This document shows, one piece after another, positions 8,042 to 16,871 of a stretch of DNA of 64,000 bases; the stretch's first letter is position 1; each line of letters starts with the position of its first letter. Where the stretch lies: assembly GCF_014635305.1 (NCBI RefSeq), contig NZ_BMCS01000003.1:434001-498000 (forward strand). Reading direction: 5' to 3'. Made by a program: the position numbers and the translations under genes. The notes beneath the pieces were generated by a model, which worked only from the letters and a program-made list of their open reading frames with translations, was not told the origin of the DNA and ran no database searches. This DNA comes from Williamsia phyllosphaerae (GTDB taxonomy: Bacteria; Actinomycetota; Actinomycetes; Mycobacteriales; Mycobacteriaceae).

Positions 8042-8991
8042 TGCGCCACCTGCTGTCGGTCACCGACCTCGACGTGTCCGAGGCCGTCGGTCTGCTCGAC
8101 GAGGCCGAGCGTTTCGAACAGGCCCTCGTCGGCCGCGAGGTCCGCAAGCTGCCCACCCTGCGCGGACGCACCGTGATGACCATGTTCTACGAGAACTCCA
8201 CCCGCACCCGGGTGTCGTTCGAGGTCGCAGGCAAGTGGATGAGCGCCGACGTGATCAACGTCAGCGCGTCGACGTCGTCGGTGGGCAAGGGGGAGTCGCT
8301 GCGTGACACGGCCAAGACCCTGCACGCCGCGGGCGCCGACGCACTGATCATCCGACACCCCGCCTCGGGCGCGGCCCATCAGATCGCCCGATGGACCGAC
8401 ACCGACGGGGACGGTCCGGCCGTCATCAACGCGGGTGACGGGACGCACGAACACCCGACCCAGGCCCTGCTCGACGCGCTCACGCTGCGCCAACGACTCG
8501 GATCGCTCGACGGCGCGCGCGTGGCCATCGTCGGGGACATCCTCCACTCGCGGGTCGCGCGGTCCAACGCGCACCTGCTCGCGATGCTCGGCGTGCACGT
8601 GGTGCTCGTCGCGCCGCCCACCCTGCTGCCGGTCGGGGTCGAGACGTGGCCGGTCGAGGTGTCGCATCATCTCGACGCCGTGCTGCCCGGACTCGACGCG
8701 GTCATGGTGCTGCGGGTGCAGGCCGAACGCATGAACGGTGGGTTCTTCCCGTCGGCCCGCGAGTACTCGATCCGCTACGGACTCAGCGACAAACGGATGG
8801 CGATGCTCGACGACCACGCGGTGGTGCTGCATCCCGGACCGATGTTGCGCGGCATGGAGATCGGGTACTCGGTGGCCGATTCACCGCGCGCCACGGTGCT
8901 GCAACAGGTGAGCAACGGCGTGCACATGCGGATGGCGGTGCTGTTCCGACTCCTCGTCGGGACCGATGATTCAGGAGGTGGCGGGATATGA
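8041..8991 (+). CDS. pyrB: Aspartate carbamoyltransferase catalytic subunit
   Basis: Condenses carbamoyl phosphate and aspartate. The 316-residue chain has the carbamoyl phosphate motif YENSTRTRVSFE at about residues 50-61, the EHPTQALLDALTL segment near residues 136-149 and VVLHPGPMLRG near the C-terminus. No pyrI-type regulatory subunit gene is present, as is usual in actinobacteria. It starts on the last base of the pyrR stop and ends in an ATGA overlap with pyrC. Confidence 0.96.
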   Translation: MRHLLSVTDLDVSEAVGLLDEAERFEQALVGREVRKLPTLRGRTVMTMFYENSTRTRVSFEVAGKWMSADVINVSASTSSVGKGESLRDTAKTLHAAGADALIIRHPASGAAHQIARWTDTDGDGPAVINAGDGTHEHPTQALLDALTLRQRLGSLDGARVAIVGDILHSRVARSNAHLLAMLGVHVVLVAPPTLLPVGVETWPVEVSHHLDAVLPGLDAVMVLRVQAERMNGGFFPSAREYSIRYGLSDKRMAMLDDHAVVLHPGPMLRGMEIGYSVADSPRATVLQQVSNGVHMRMAVLFRLLVGTDDSGGGGI

Positions 8992-10313
8992 CGCGCGCGA
9001 CGGGTGCCGCGAGCAGCTCGCTGCTCATCACCGACGTCCGGCTCTACGGCGAGGGCGATCCGGTCGACGTCCGCGTCGTGGGCGGCGACATCGCCGAGAT
9101 CGGCGCGGGTCTCGCCGCTGCCGACGAGACCACACAGACCGTCGACGGTCGCGGCGGCGTGCTGCTGCCCGGCTTCGTCGACCTGCACACCCACCTGCGC
9201 GAACCCGGTCGTGAGGACACCGAGACCATCGAGACGGGTTCGGCCGCAGCAGCTCTCGGCGGGTACACCGCCGTGTTCGCGATGGCCAACACCGATCCGG
9301 TCGCCGACACCGCGGTGCTCACCGACCACGTCTGGCGGCGCGGTCAGGCCGTCGGACTGGTCGATGTGCACCCGGTGGGCGCGGTGACCGTCGGACTGCA
9401 GGGCACCCAGCTCGCCGAGCTCGGGGCCATGGCCGACGGCGACGCACACGTGAAGATGTTCAGCGACGACGGCAAATGCGTGCACGACCCGCTGCTGATG
9501 CGTCGTGCCCTGGAGTACGCACGCGGGCTCGGTGTCCTGATCGCCCAGCACGCCGAGGAACCCCGCCTGACCGTGGGCGCGATCGCCCACGAGGGGCCGA
9601 ACGCGGCACGGCTCGGATTGGCCGGCTGGCCCCGCTCGGCCGAGGAGTCCATCGTCGCCCGGGACGCGATCCTGGCCCGCGATGCCGGTGGTCGGGTGCA
9701 CATCTGCCACGCCTCCACGGCAGGCACGGTGGAGTTGCTGCGGTGGGCCAAGGCGCAGGGCATCGCCATCACCGCCGAGGTCACCCCTCACCACCTGCTG
9801 CTCGACGACTCGCGACTGCAGACCTACGACGCCGTGAACAAGGTCAACCCACCGCTGCGCGAGGACTCCGACTGCGTCGCCCTGCGGGCTGCGCTGGCCG
9901 AGGGTGTCATCGACTGCGTCGCCACCGACCACGCGCCGCACGCCGAACAGGAGAAGTGCTGCGAGTTCGCCGCCGCGCGCCCGGGCATGCTCGGTCTGCA
10001 GACGGCGCTGTCGGTGATCGCGGCGACCATGGTCGCCGACGGCGCCCTCGACTGGCGTGGCGTCGCCCGCGTCATGAGCGAACGGCCCGCCGAGATCGTC
10101 GGACTGCCCGACCAGGGCCGCCCGATCGCGATCGGCGAACCCGCCAACCTGACCGTCGTCGACCCGGACGCCACCTGGACGGTGGACGCGTCGGCACTGG
10201 CGAGCCGCTCGGCGAACACGCCGTTCGACTCGATGACCCTGCCCGCGCGGGTGGTCGCGACCGTTCTCCGCGGACGGGTCACCGCGATCGACGGAGAGGT
10301 GCGTGCCCTGTGA
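8988..10313 (+). CDS. pyrC: Dihydroorotase
   Basis: Cyclises carbamoyl-aspartate to dihydroorotate. The 441-residue protein is a class I amidohydrolase: DLHTHLREPG carries the HxH metal site near residues 64-73, GDAHVKMFSDDGK holds the bridging Lys region, then IAQHAEE, VHICHAST and the catalytic ATDHAPH segment near residue 310. An AGGAGGT sequence at 8972-8978 sits before the ATG at 8988, which overlaps the pyrB stop by 4 nt. Confidence 0.95.
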   Translation: MTRATGAASSSLLITDVRLYGEGDPVDVRVVGGDIAEIGAGLAAADETTQTVDGRGGVLLPGFVDLHTHLREPGREDTETIETGSAAAALGGYTAVFAMANTDPVADTAVLTDHVWRRGQAVGLVDVHPVGAVTVGLQGTQLAELGAMADGDAHVKMFSDDGKCVHDPLLMRRALEYARGLGVLIAQHAEEPRLTVGAIAHEGPNAARLGLAGWPRSAEESIVARDAILARDAGGRVHICHASTAGTVELLRWAKAQGIAITAEVTPHHLLLDDSRLQTYDAVNKVNPPLREDSDCVALRAALAEGVIDCVATDHAPHAEQEKCCEFAAARPGMLGLQTALSVIAATMVADGALDWRGVARVMSERPAEIVGLPDQGRPIAIGEPANLTVVDPDATWTVDASALASRSANTPFDSMTLPARVVATVLRGRVTAIDGEVRAL

Positions 10314-10894
10314 ACTCCATCGTGATCATCGCGATCGTGATCGTGGCGTGGGGCGGCATCGTCGGTCTGATGCTGCTCGGTTGGCGTAACCGCGGACGAC
10401 GCCAGCAGGATGTCATCGGCGCCTTCCCGGACGTCCCGACCGACCCGGGTGCCCTCCTGCTCGGCCCCGACACCGGCGTCTACGTCGGGTCGACGGTCGC
10501 ACCGAGCTGGCAGGACCGTGTCGCGGTCGGTGACTACGGCGACCGTGCGTCGGCGGAGTTCTCGAACTTCGAACTCGGCATCCTGATCAGCCGGTCCGGA
10601 GCGAACCCCATCTGGATCCCACGCGAGTCCATCACCGCGATCCGCACCGAACGCGGGCTCGCAGGCAAGGTGATGACCGCCGACGGCGTGCTCGTCATCC
10701 GCTGGACACTGCCCTCGGGCACCGAGATCGACTCGGGTCTGCGGGGCGACAACAAACTGCGTTACCCAGACTGGACGGCGCTCGACCCCCGCGCGGCGGA
10801 GGTCCCGGGCGCGACGCCCACCGAATCCGACATCCCCACAACCGGCGACGCGGCCGCCCCGACCGCCGACGAGACACCGAAGGACGACCACTGA
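10310..10894 (+). CDS. Membrane-anchored PH-like domain protein embedded in the pyr operon (Rv1382-like)
   Basis: A 194-residue protein with one N-terminal membrane segment (about residues 4-22), a basic RNRGRRQQ stop-transfer sequence, a soluble domain (about residues 35-155) containing paired beta-strand motifs such as GVYVGSTVAP and GVLVIRWTLPSG, and an Ala/Thr/Pro/Glu-rich tail. The GTG at 10310 overlaps the pyrC stop (GTGA) and the gene ends on the carA start (TGATG). A gene of this kind sits between pyrC and carA in mycobacteria. No enzymatic motif is visible; its link to pyrimidine synthesis is unknown, and automatic annotation as a transporter would have no support in the sequence. 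Confidence 0.85.
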   Translation: MNSIVIIAIVIVAWGGIVGLMLLGWRNRGRRQQDVIGAFPDVPTDPGALLLGPDTGVYVGSTVAPSWQDRVAVGDYGDRASAEFSNFELGILISRSGANPIWIPRESITAIRTERGLAGKVMTADGVLVIRWTLPSGTEIDSGLRGDNKLRYPDWTALDPRAAEVPGATPTESDIPTTGDAAAPTADETPKDDH

Positions 10895-12015
10895 TGACCT
10901 CCGCCCTACTGATCCTGGAGAACGGGCAGGTGTTCACCGGGCAGGCCTACGGTGCCACCGGTCAGACCCTGGGTGAGGCCGTGTTCTGCACCGCGATGAC
11001 CGGGTACCAGGAGACGCTGACCGATCCCAGCTACCACCGCCAGATCGTGGTCGCGACCGCACCGCAGATCGGCAACACCGGCTGGAACACCGACGACGAC
11101 GAGAGCCGCGGCGGCAAGATCTGGGTCGCCGGATACGCCGTGCGCAACCCGACCCGTCGCGTGTCGAGCTGGCGCGCCACCAGCACCCTCGACGAGGAGC
11201 TGGTGCGGCAGGAGATCGTCGGGATCTCCGGCATCGACACCCGCGCGCTGACCCGGGTGCTGCGTGACCACGGTTCGATGCGGGCCGGTGTCTTCTCCGG
11301 GGATGCCCTCGCCGAGACCGACGTCCTGCTCGAGCGGGTCCGCACGGCGCCGTCGATGGCCGGCGCCGATCTCGCCGGCGAGGTCAGCACCGACGCCGAC
11401 TACGTCGTCGAGCCCGAGGGTGAGCACCGGTTCACCGTCGCCGCCATCGACCTCGGCATCAAGACCAACACCCCGCGGATGTTCGCCCAGCGCGGCATCC
11501 GGGTGCACGTGTTCCCCTCGACCGTCGACCCGCAGGCCGTCATCGACCTCGCGCCGGACGGGGTGTTCCTGTCCAACGGACCGGGGGACCCGGCTACCGC
11601 CGACGGCGCCGTCGCCCTGACCCGCAGTGTCCTCGAGCAGCGGATCCCGTTGCTGGGCATCTGTTTCGGCAACCAGATCCTCGGCCGAGCGCTCGGCCGA
11701 GGGACGTACAAGATGAAATTCGGTCACCGCGGCATCAACATCCCGGTCATCGACCACACCACCGGTCTGGTCTCGATCACCGCGCAGAACCACGGCTTCG
11801 CCCTCGAGGGCGAGGCGGGCGAGGAGTTCGACACCGACTTCGGGCGCGCCCGCGTGAGCCACACCTGCGCCAACGACGGCACCGTGGAGGGCGTGGAACT
11901 CCTCGACGGGCAGGCGTTCTCGGTGCAGTACCACCCCGAGGCCGCGGCCGGTCCGCATGACGCCGCCTACCTCTTCGACCGTTTCTCCACCGTGATGCAA
12001 GGAGCCCGTGCCTGA
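10894..12015 (+). CDS. carA: Carbamoyl-phosphate synthase small subunit
   Basis: Glutaminase that supplies ammonia to CarB. The 373-residue length is standard. The N-terminal domain begins ALLILENGQVFTGQAYG; the class I amidotransferase domain (from about residue 185) has the nucleophile in LLGICFGNQILGRALG and the catalytic His/Glu in QYHPEAAAGPHD. The ATG shares its first base with the preceding stop, and the TGA overlaps the carB ATG by 1 nt. Confidence 0.97.
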   Translation: MTSALLILENGQVFTGQAYGATGQTLGEAVFCTAMTGYQETLTDPSYHRQIVVATAPQIGNTGWNTDDDESRGGKIWVAGYAVRNPTRRVSSWRATSTLDEELVRQEIVGISGIDTRALTRVLRDHGSMRAGVFSGDALAETDVLLERVRTAPSMAGADLAGEVSTDADYVVEPEGEHRFTVAAIDLGIKTNTPRMFAQRGIRVHVFPSTVDPQAVIDLAPDGVFLSNGPGDPATADGAVALTRSVLEQRIPLLGICFGNQILGRALGRGTYKMKFGHRGINIPVIDHTTGLVSITAQNHGFALEGEAGEEFDTDFGRARVSHTCANDGTVEGVELLDGQAFSVQYHPEAAAGPHDAAYLFDRFSTVMQGARA

Positions 12016-15000
12016 TGCCCCGCCGCACCGACATCTCCCACGTCCTGGTGATCGGGTCGGGTCCGATCGTCATCGGACAGGCCTGCGAGTTCGACTACTC
12101 CGGCACCCAGGCGTGCCGCGTCCTGCGCGCCGAGGGGCTGCGCGTCAGCCTGGTGAACTCGAACCCGGCCACGATCATGACCGACCCAGAGTTCGCCGAC
12201 GCCACCTACATCGAGCCGATCACCGCCGAGTACGTCGAGAAGGTGATCACCACCGAGCGTGACGCCGGCCATCCCATCGACGCCGTCCTGGCCACCCTCG
12301 GCGGACAGACCGCGCTGAACTGCGCTGTCGCACTGCATGAGCAGGGCATCCTCGAGCGCTACGACATCGAGCTCATCGGCGCCGACTTCGAGGCCATCCA
12401 GCGCGGCGAGGACCGGCAGAAGTTCAAGGACATCGTCGCCAAGGTCGGCGGCGAGAGCGCCCGTTCGCGGGTCTGTTTCACCATGGCCGAGTGCCACGAC
12501 ACCGTCGCCGAACTCGGCTACCCCGTCGTGGTCCGGCCGTCATTCACCATGGGCGGTCTGGGGTCGGGCATGGCCTATGACGCGGCCGACCTCGAGCGCA
12601 TCGCGGGCGGCGGACTCGCCGCGTCTCCGACGGCCAACGTGCTGATCGAGGAGTCCATCCTCGGGTGGAAGGAATACGAGCTCGAGCTGATGCGCGACGG
12701 CAAGGACAACGTCGTCGTGGTCTGCTCCATCGAGAACGTCGACCCGGTCGGCGTGCACACCGGCGACTCGGTGACCGTCGCGCCCGCGATGACGCTGACC
12801 GACCGCGAGTACCAGATCATGCGTGACCTCTCCATCGACATCCTGCGGGAGGTCGGGGTCGACACCGGCGGCTGCAACATCCAGTTCGCCATGGACCCCG
12901 CCGACGGCCGACTCGTCGTCATCGAGATGAACCCGCGCGTCTCCCGGTCGTCGGCGCTCGCGTCGAAGGCGACCGGCTTCCCGATCGCGAAGATCGCCGC
13001 GAAGCTCGCCGTCGGTTACCGACTCGACGAGATCGTCAACGACATCACCGGCGAGACCCCCGCGTGTTTCGAGCCCACGTTGGACTACGTCGTCGTCAAG
13101 GCGCCGCGGTTCGCGTTCGAGAAGTTCCCCGGCGCCGACGACACGCTGACCACCACCATGAAGTCGGTGGGCGAGGGGATGTCGTTGGGCCGCAGCTTCG
13201 CCGAGGCACTCGGCAAGGTCATGCGGTCGATGGAGACCAAGGCGGGCGGGTTCTGGACCGACGCGGGCACCGACGACTCCCTCGAGGAGATCCTCACCGA
13301 CATCGCCACCCCGCGCGACGGCCGGCTCTACAAGATCATGGCCGCGTTCGATCTGGGCGCAACCGTCGAGCAGCTCTTCGACGCGACCAAGATCGACCCG
13401 TGGTTCCTGGCCGAGATCGAGGCCGTCGGCGAACTCGGACGTCGCGTCCGCGCGGCCGACTCCCTCGACGCCGAGTTGCTGCGCGAGGCGAAGTCCACCG
13501 GACTGTCCGATCGTCAGATCGCGGCGCTGCGCGGCGATTTCGCCGACGACGCGGCCGTGGCCGCGCACCGGCGCGCACTCGGTGTCCGGCCGGTCTACAA
13601 GACGGTCGACACCTGCGCGGCCGAGTTCGAGGCGAAGACGCCGTACCACTACTCGACCTATGAGATCGATCCCGCGGCGACCAGTGAGATCGCACCGCAG
13701 ACCGAGCGGGGCAAGGTCCTGATCCTCGGATCCGGCCCCAACCGCATCGGTCAGGGCATCGAGTTCGACTACTCGTGCGTGCACGCCGCGACGACGCTGT
13801 CGGAGGCCGGGTACGAGACCGTGATGGTCAACTGCAACCCCGAGACCGTCTCGACCGACTACGACACCGCCGACCGCCTGTACTTCGAGCCGCTGACCTT
13901 CGAGGACGTCGTCGAGGTCTACGACGCCGAGAGCGCATCGGGAACCGTGGTGGGCGTCATCGTCCAGCTGGGCGGCCAGACCCCGCTCGGGTTGGCGCGC
14001 CGCCTCGAGGAGGCCGGCATCCCGATCGTCGGGACGAGCCCGGCGGCCATCGACCTCGCCGAGGACCGCGGCGAGTTCGGCAAGGTGCTCGACGCGGCCG
14101 GGTTGCCCGCCGCGAAGTACGGCATGGCCACGACATTCCCCGAGGCCCGCGCGATCGCGGCCGACATCGGCTACCCGGTGCTGGTCCGACCGTCCTACGT
14201 CCTCGGTGGACGCGGCATGGAGATCGTCTACGACGAGCCGTCGCTGGAGGGCTACATCTCGCGGGCGACCGAACTCACCGCAGAGCACCCGGTGCTCGTG
14301 GACCGTTTCCTCGAGGACGCGGTCGAGATCGACGTCGACGCGCTGTGCGACGGCACCGAGGTCTACATCGGCGGCGTCATGGAACACATCGAGGAGGCCG
14401 GTATCCACTCCGGCGACTCGGCGTGCGCCCTGCCGCCGGTGGCCCTGGGCCGTGCCGACGTCGCCGCTGTGCGCCGCTCCACCGAGGCGCTGGCCAAGGG
14501 GATCGGCGTCAAGGGACTGCTCAACGTCCAGTACGCGCTCAAGGACGACATCCTCTACGTGCTCGAGGCCAACCCGCGCGCGAGCCGCACCGTGCCGTTC
14601 GTGTCGAAGGCGACCGCGGTGCCGCTGGCCAAGGCGTGTGCCCGGGTGATGCTGGGGGAGACGATCGCCGAACTGCGCGAGCAGGGACTGTTGCCCGCCA
14701 CCGGCGACGGTGGCGATCTACCGGTGGGTGCGCCCATCGCGGTCAAGGAGGCGGTGCTGCCGTTCAACCGGTTCCGCCGTGCCGACGGCAGCGGGGTCGA
14801 CTCGCTGCTGAGCCCGGAGATGAAGTCCACCGGCGAGGTCATGGGGATCGACGCCGACTTCGGCCGGTCCTTCGCCAAGTCGCAGACCGCGGCGTACGGC
14901 TCCCTGCCCACCTCCGGCGCGATCTTCGTCTCGGTGGCCAACAAGGACAAGCGCGCGCTCATCTTCCCGGTGAAGCGGCTCGCGGCACTCGGGTTCGAGG

Positions 15001-15341
15001 TGCTCGCGACCGAGGGCACCGCCGATGTGTTGCGCCGCAACGGAATCGCGTGCACGCAGGTGTACAAGCACTCGGACACCGGGTTGCCCGAGGGGGCGCG
15101 CACGATCGTCGAGACCATCCGCGCCGGGGAGGTGTCGATGGTCATCAACACCCCGTTCGGCAACTCCGGTCCCCGCATCGACGGCTATGAGATCCGCAGC
15201 GCCGCGGTGTCGGTGAACATCCCGTGCATCACCACCGTGCAGGGTGCCAGCGCGGCCGTGCAGGGCATCGAGGCCGCCATCGAAGGCGACATCGGCGTCA
15301 TGTCGCTGCAGGAACGTCACCGCGCCATGCGCACCCCGTGA
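12015..15341 (+). CDS. carB: Carbamoyl-phosphate synthase large subunit
   Basis: Makes carbamoyl phosphate for both pyrimidines and arginine. At 1108 residues it is full length with two ATP-grasp halves. The first half starts VLVIGSGPIVIGQACEFDYS (about residues 10-29), the second VLILGSGPNRIGQGIEFDYS (about residues 570-589). The C-terminal MGS-like domain (from about residue 975) includes LFPV- and ATEGTAD-type segments and is where UMP and ornithine normally bind. It overlaps carA by 1 nt and pyrF by 4 nt. Confidence 0.98.
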   Translation: MPRRTDISHVLVIGSGPIVIGQACEFDYSGTQACRVLRAEGLRVSLVNSNPATIMTDPEFADATYIEPITAEYVEKVITTERDAGHPIDAVLATLGGQTALNCAVALHEQGILERYDIELIGADFEAIQRGEDRQKFKDIVAKVGGESARSRVCFTMAECHDTVAELGYPVVVRPSFTMGGLGSGMAYDAADLERIAGGGLAASPTANVLIEESILGWKEYELELMRDGKDNVVVVCSIENVDPVGVHTGDSVTVAPAMTLTDREYQIMRDLSIDILREVGVDTGGCNIQFAMDPADGRLVVIEMNPRVSRSSALASKATGFPIAKIAAKLAVGYRLDEIVNDITGETPACFEPTLDYVVVKAPRFAFEKFPGADDTLTTTMKSVGEGMSLGRSFAEALGKVMRSMETKAGGFWTDAGTDDSLEEILTDIATPRDGRLYKIMAAFDLGATVEQLFDATKIDPWFLAEIEAVGELGRRVRAADSLDAELLREAKSTGLSDRQIAALRGDFADDAAVAAHRRALGVRPVYKTVDTCAAEFEAKTPYHYSTYEIDPAATSEIAPQTERGKVLILGSGPNRIGQGIEFDYSCVHAATTLSEAGYETVMVNCNPETVSTDYDTADRLYFEPLTFEDVVEVYDAESASGTVVGVIVQLGGQTPLGLARRLEEAGIPIVGTSPAAIDLAEDRGEFGKVLDAAGLPAAKYGMATTFPEARAIAADIGYPVLVRPSYVLGGRGMEIVYDEPSLEGYISRATELTAEHPVLVDRFLEDAVEIDVDALCDGTEVYIGGVMEHIEEAGIHSGDSACALPPVALGRADVAAVRRSTEALAKGIGVKGLLNVQYALKDDILYVLEANPRASRTVPFVSKATAVPLAKACARVMLGETIAELREQGLLPATGDGGDLPVGAPIAVKEAVLPFNRFRRADGSGVDSLLSPEMKSTGEVMGIDADFGRSFAKSQTAAYGSLPTSGAIFVSVANKDKRALIFPVKRLAALGFEVLATEGTADVLRRNGIACTQVYKHSDTGLPEGARTIVETIRAGEVSMVINTPFGNSGPRIDGYEIRSAAVSVNIPCITTVQGASAAVQGIEAAIEGDIGVMSLQERHRAMRTP

Positions 15342-16174
15342 GCGCCGACGCGCCCACCGACTTCGCGTCCCGCCACCGGGCCGCGGTCGCCGACCGGGGT
15401 CGACTGTGCGTCGGGATCGACCCGCATCCGGGTCTTCTCGACGCCTGGGGGCTGACCGACGACGTCGACGGGCTGCGCCGGTTCGCCGAGATCGCCGTCG
15501 CGGCCCTCGCGCCGGTCGCCGCGTCGATCAAGCCGCAGGTGGCGTTGTTCGAACGGTTCGGCTCGGCGGGGTTCGCGGTGCTCGAGCAGACCATCGCGGG
15601 CATCGGCGCGGGCGGATCGTTGGTCGTGGCCGACGCCAAGCGCGGTGACATCGGATCCACGATGGACGCGTACGCGAGCGCGTGGCTCCGTGACGGCTCA
15701 CCGCTGTGCTCGGACTCGGTGACGGTCTCGCCCTACCTCGGGTTCGGATCGCTCGACCCGGCCGTACGGGCCGCCCAGGACAGTGGACGTGGGGTGTTCG
15801 TCCTCGCACGGACGTCCAACCCCGAGGGCGCCGCGCTCCAGACCGCGCACGCCGACGGCAGCAGCGTCGCGCAGGCGATCGTCGACGCCGCCGCCGAGAC
15901 CAACCGCACCGGCCCGTCCGCGGTGGGTCTGGTCGTCGGGGCCACCCGTGCCCACGGACTCGACCTCGGGGCCGTCGGGGGCCCGATCCTCGCGCCGGGG
16001 GTGGGGGCACAGGGGGGCACCGCCGCCGATGTCGCCGCGATCTTCGCCGGTGTGCACGAATGGGTGCTGCCCGCCGTGTCGCGGGAGATCCTCCGCCACG
16101 GCCCCGACCGCACCGCGCTGTCCGACGCGGTGGCCCGCATGCGCGACGACATCGAGTCCCACCTGCGCGGGTGA
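15338..16174 (+). CDS. pyrF: Orotidine-5'-phosphate decarboxylase, type 2
   Basis: Decarboxylates OMP to UMP. The 278-residue length and the motif VVADAKRGDIGSTMDAYA, with catalytic Lys and Asp around residues 102-108, mark the longer type 2 (PyrF2) family common in actinobacteria. Other signatures are LCVGIDPHPGLL near the N-terminus and APGVGAQGG near the phosphate site. The GTG at 15338 overlaps the carB stop by 4 nt. pyrD and pyrE are not in this operon. Confidence 0.95.
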   Translation: MSADAPTDFASRHRAAVADRGRLCVGIDPHPGLLDAWGLTDDVDGLRRFAEIAVAALAPVAASIKPQVALFERFGSAGFAVLEQTIAGIGAGGSLVVADAKRGDIGSTMDAYASAWLRDGSPLCSDSVTVSPYLGFGSLDPAVRAAQDSGRGVFVLARTSNPEGAALQTAHADGSSVAQAIVDAAAETNRTGPSAVGLVVGATRAHGLDLGAVGGPILAPGVGAQGGTAADVAAIFAGVHEWVLPAVSREILRHGPDRTALSDAVARMRDDIESHLRG

Positions 16175-16548
16175 ACCGGGGGCTCTCGCCCTCCGACGCA
16201 GCTCAGCACGTCAAACGACACGCTCGACGGCACGACGAGAATCCCTGGGGTGGGTCGCGGCACACCCGTCACATGCGTCACGTCAGCACCCTGCGCGGGT
16301 CACCACCGCGGTGCCGACCGCCGAAGCGGTGTTCCCCTGTCGCACAAAGTCTCTCGTGGTGATATCGGCAGATCCGGGTGCGGGGCCCGAAAAATTCGTC
16401 CCGTCGCGGCCCGTGCACGTACAACACCGTCCGTACTGCACAAATGCCGGGGTGGGACTCGCAAATCCCTGTTCACGTCGGTACGGTCGCAGACGCTGCG
16501 GAAACGCAGCTCCGACAAGACTCATGTTCTACGAATACGGAGGAACCC
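16175..16548 (+). promoter_or_regulatory. 374-nt intergenic region and predicted mihF promoter with a 5' hairpin
   Basis: No convincing gene lies here. Near the right end TACGGT (16482-16487) fits a -10 element and predicts a transcript start near 16494. The RNA would then begin with GCUGCG-GAAA-CGCAGC (16495-16510), a perfect six-pair stem capped by a GNRA tetraloop, followed by the GGAGG ribosome binding site of mihF at 16539-16543. The left part holds the pyrF terminator candidate. The middle shows nothing I can assign. Confidence 0.5.
16178..16193 (+). terminator. Possible hairpin after the pyr operon
   Basis: GGGGGC-TCTC-GCCCTC can form a six-pair stem, including one G-U pair, 4 nt after the pyrF stop. 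There is no U-tract. It is the only candidate end of the pyr transcript before mihF. Confidence 0.3.
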
Positions 16549-16866
16549 GTGGCCCTTCCCCAGTTGACCCCTGAACAGCGCGCTGCTGCTCTGGAGAAGG
16601 CGGCTGCCGCTCGCCGTGTGCGCGCGGAGCTCAAGGAGCGGCTCAAGCGTGGCGGCACCGATCTGCAGCAGGTGCTCAAGGACGCAGAGTCCGACGAGAT
16701 CCTGGGCAAGATGAAGGTGTCTGCCCTGCTCGAGGCCCTGCCCAAGGTCGGCAAGGTCAAGGCTCAGGAGATCATGACCGAGCTCGAGATCGCACCGACC
16801 CGCCGCCTGCGCGGCCTGGGCGACCGTCAGCGCAAGGCGCTGCTCGCCAAGTTCGACCAGGGCTGA
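16549..16866 (+). CDS. mihF: Integration host factor, actinobacterial type (mIHF)
   Basis: Nucleoid-associated DNA-binding protein, unrelated to the IhfA/IhfB fold. The 105 residues match the family length. The N-terminal helix starts ALPQLTPEQRAAALEKAA, and the C-terminal helix-two-turn-helix-type DNA-binding region is LPKVGKVKAQEIMTELEIAP followed by RRLRGLGDRQRKALL. The GTG at 16549 follows a GGAGG sequence by 5 nt. In mycobacteria this gene is essential and lies before gmk-rpoZ, as here. Longer readings of this frame are not supported. Confidence 0.95.
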   Translation: MALPQLTPEQRAAALEKAAAARRVRAELKERLKRGGTDLQQVLKDAESDEILGKMKVSALLEALPKVGKVKAQEIMTELEIAPTRRLRGLGDRQRKALLAKFDQG

Positions 16867-16871
16867 ACGCC

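Noticed and set aside
12540..14408. Minus-strand frame of about 620 codons inside carB
   Set aside because: Entirely antisense to a full-length conserved gene; composition typical of codon-position mirror frames.
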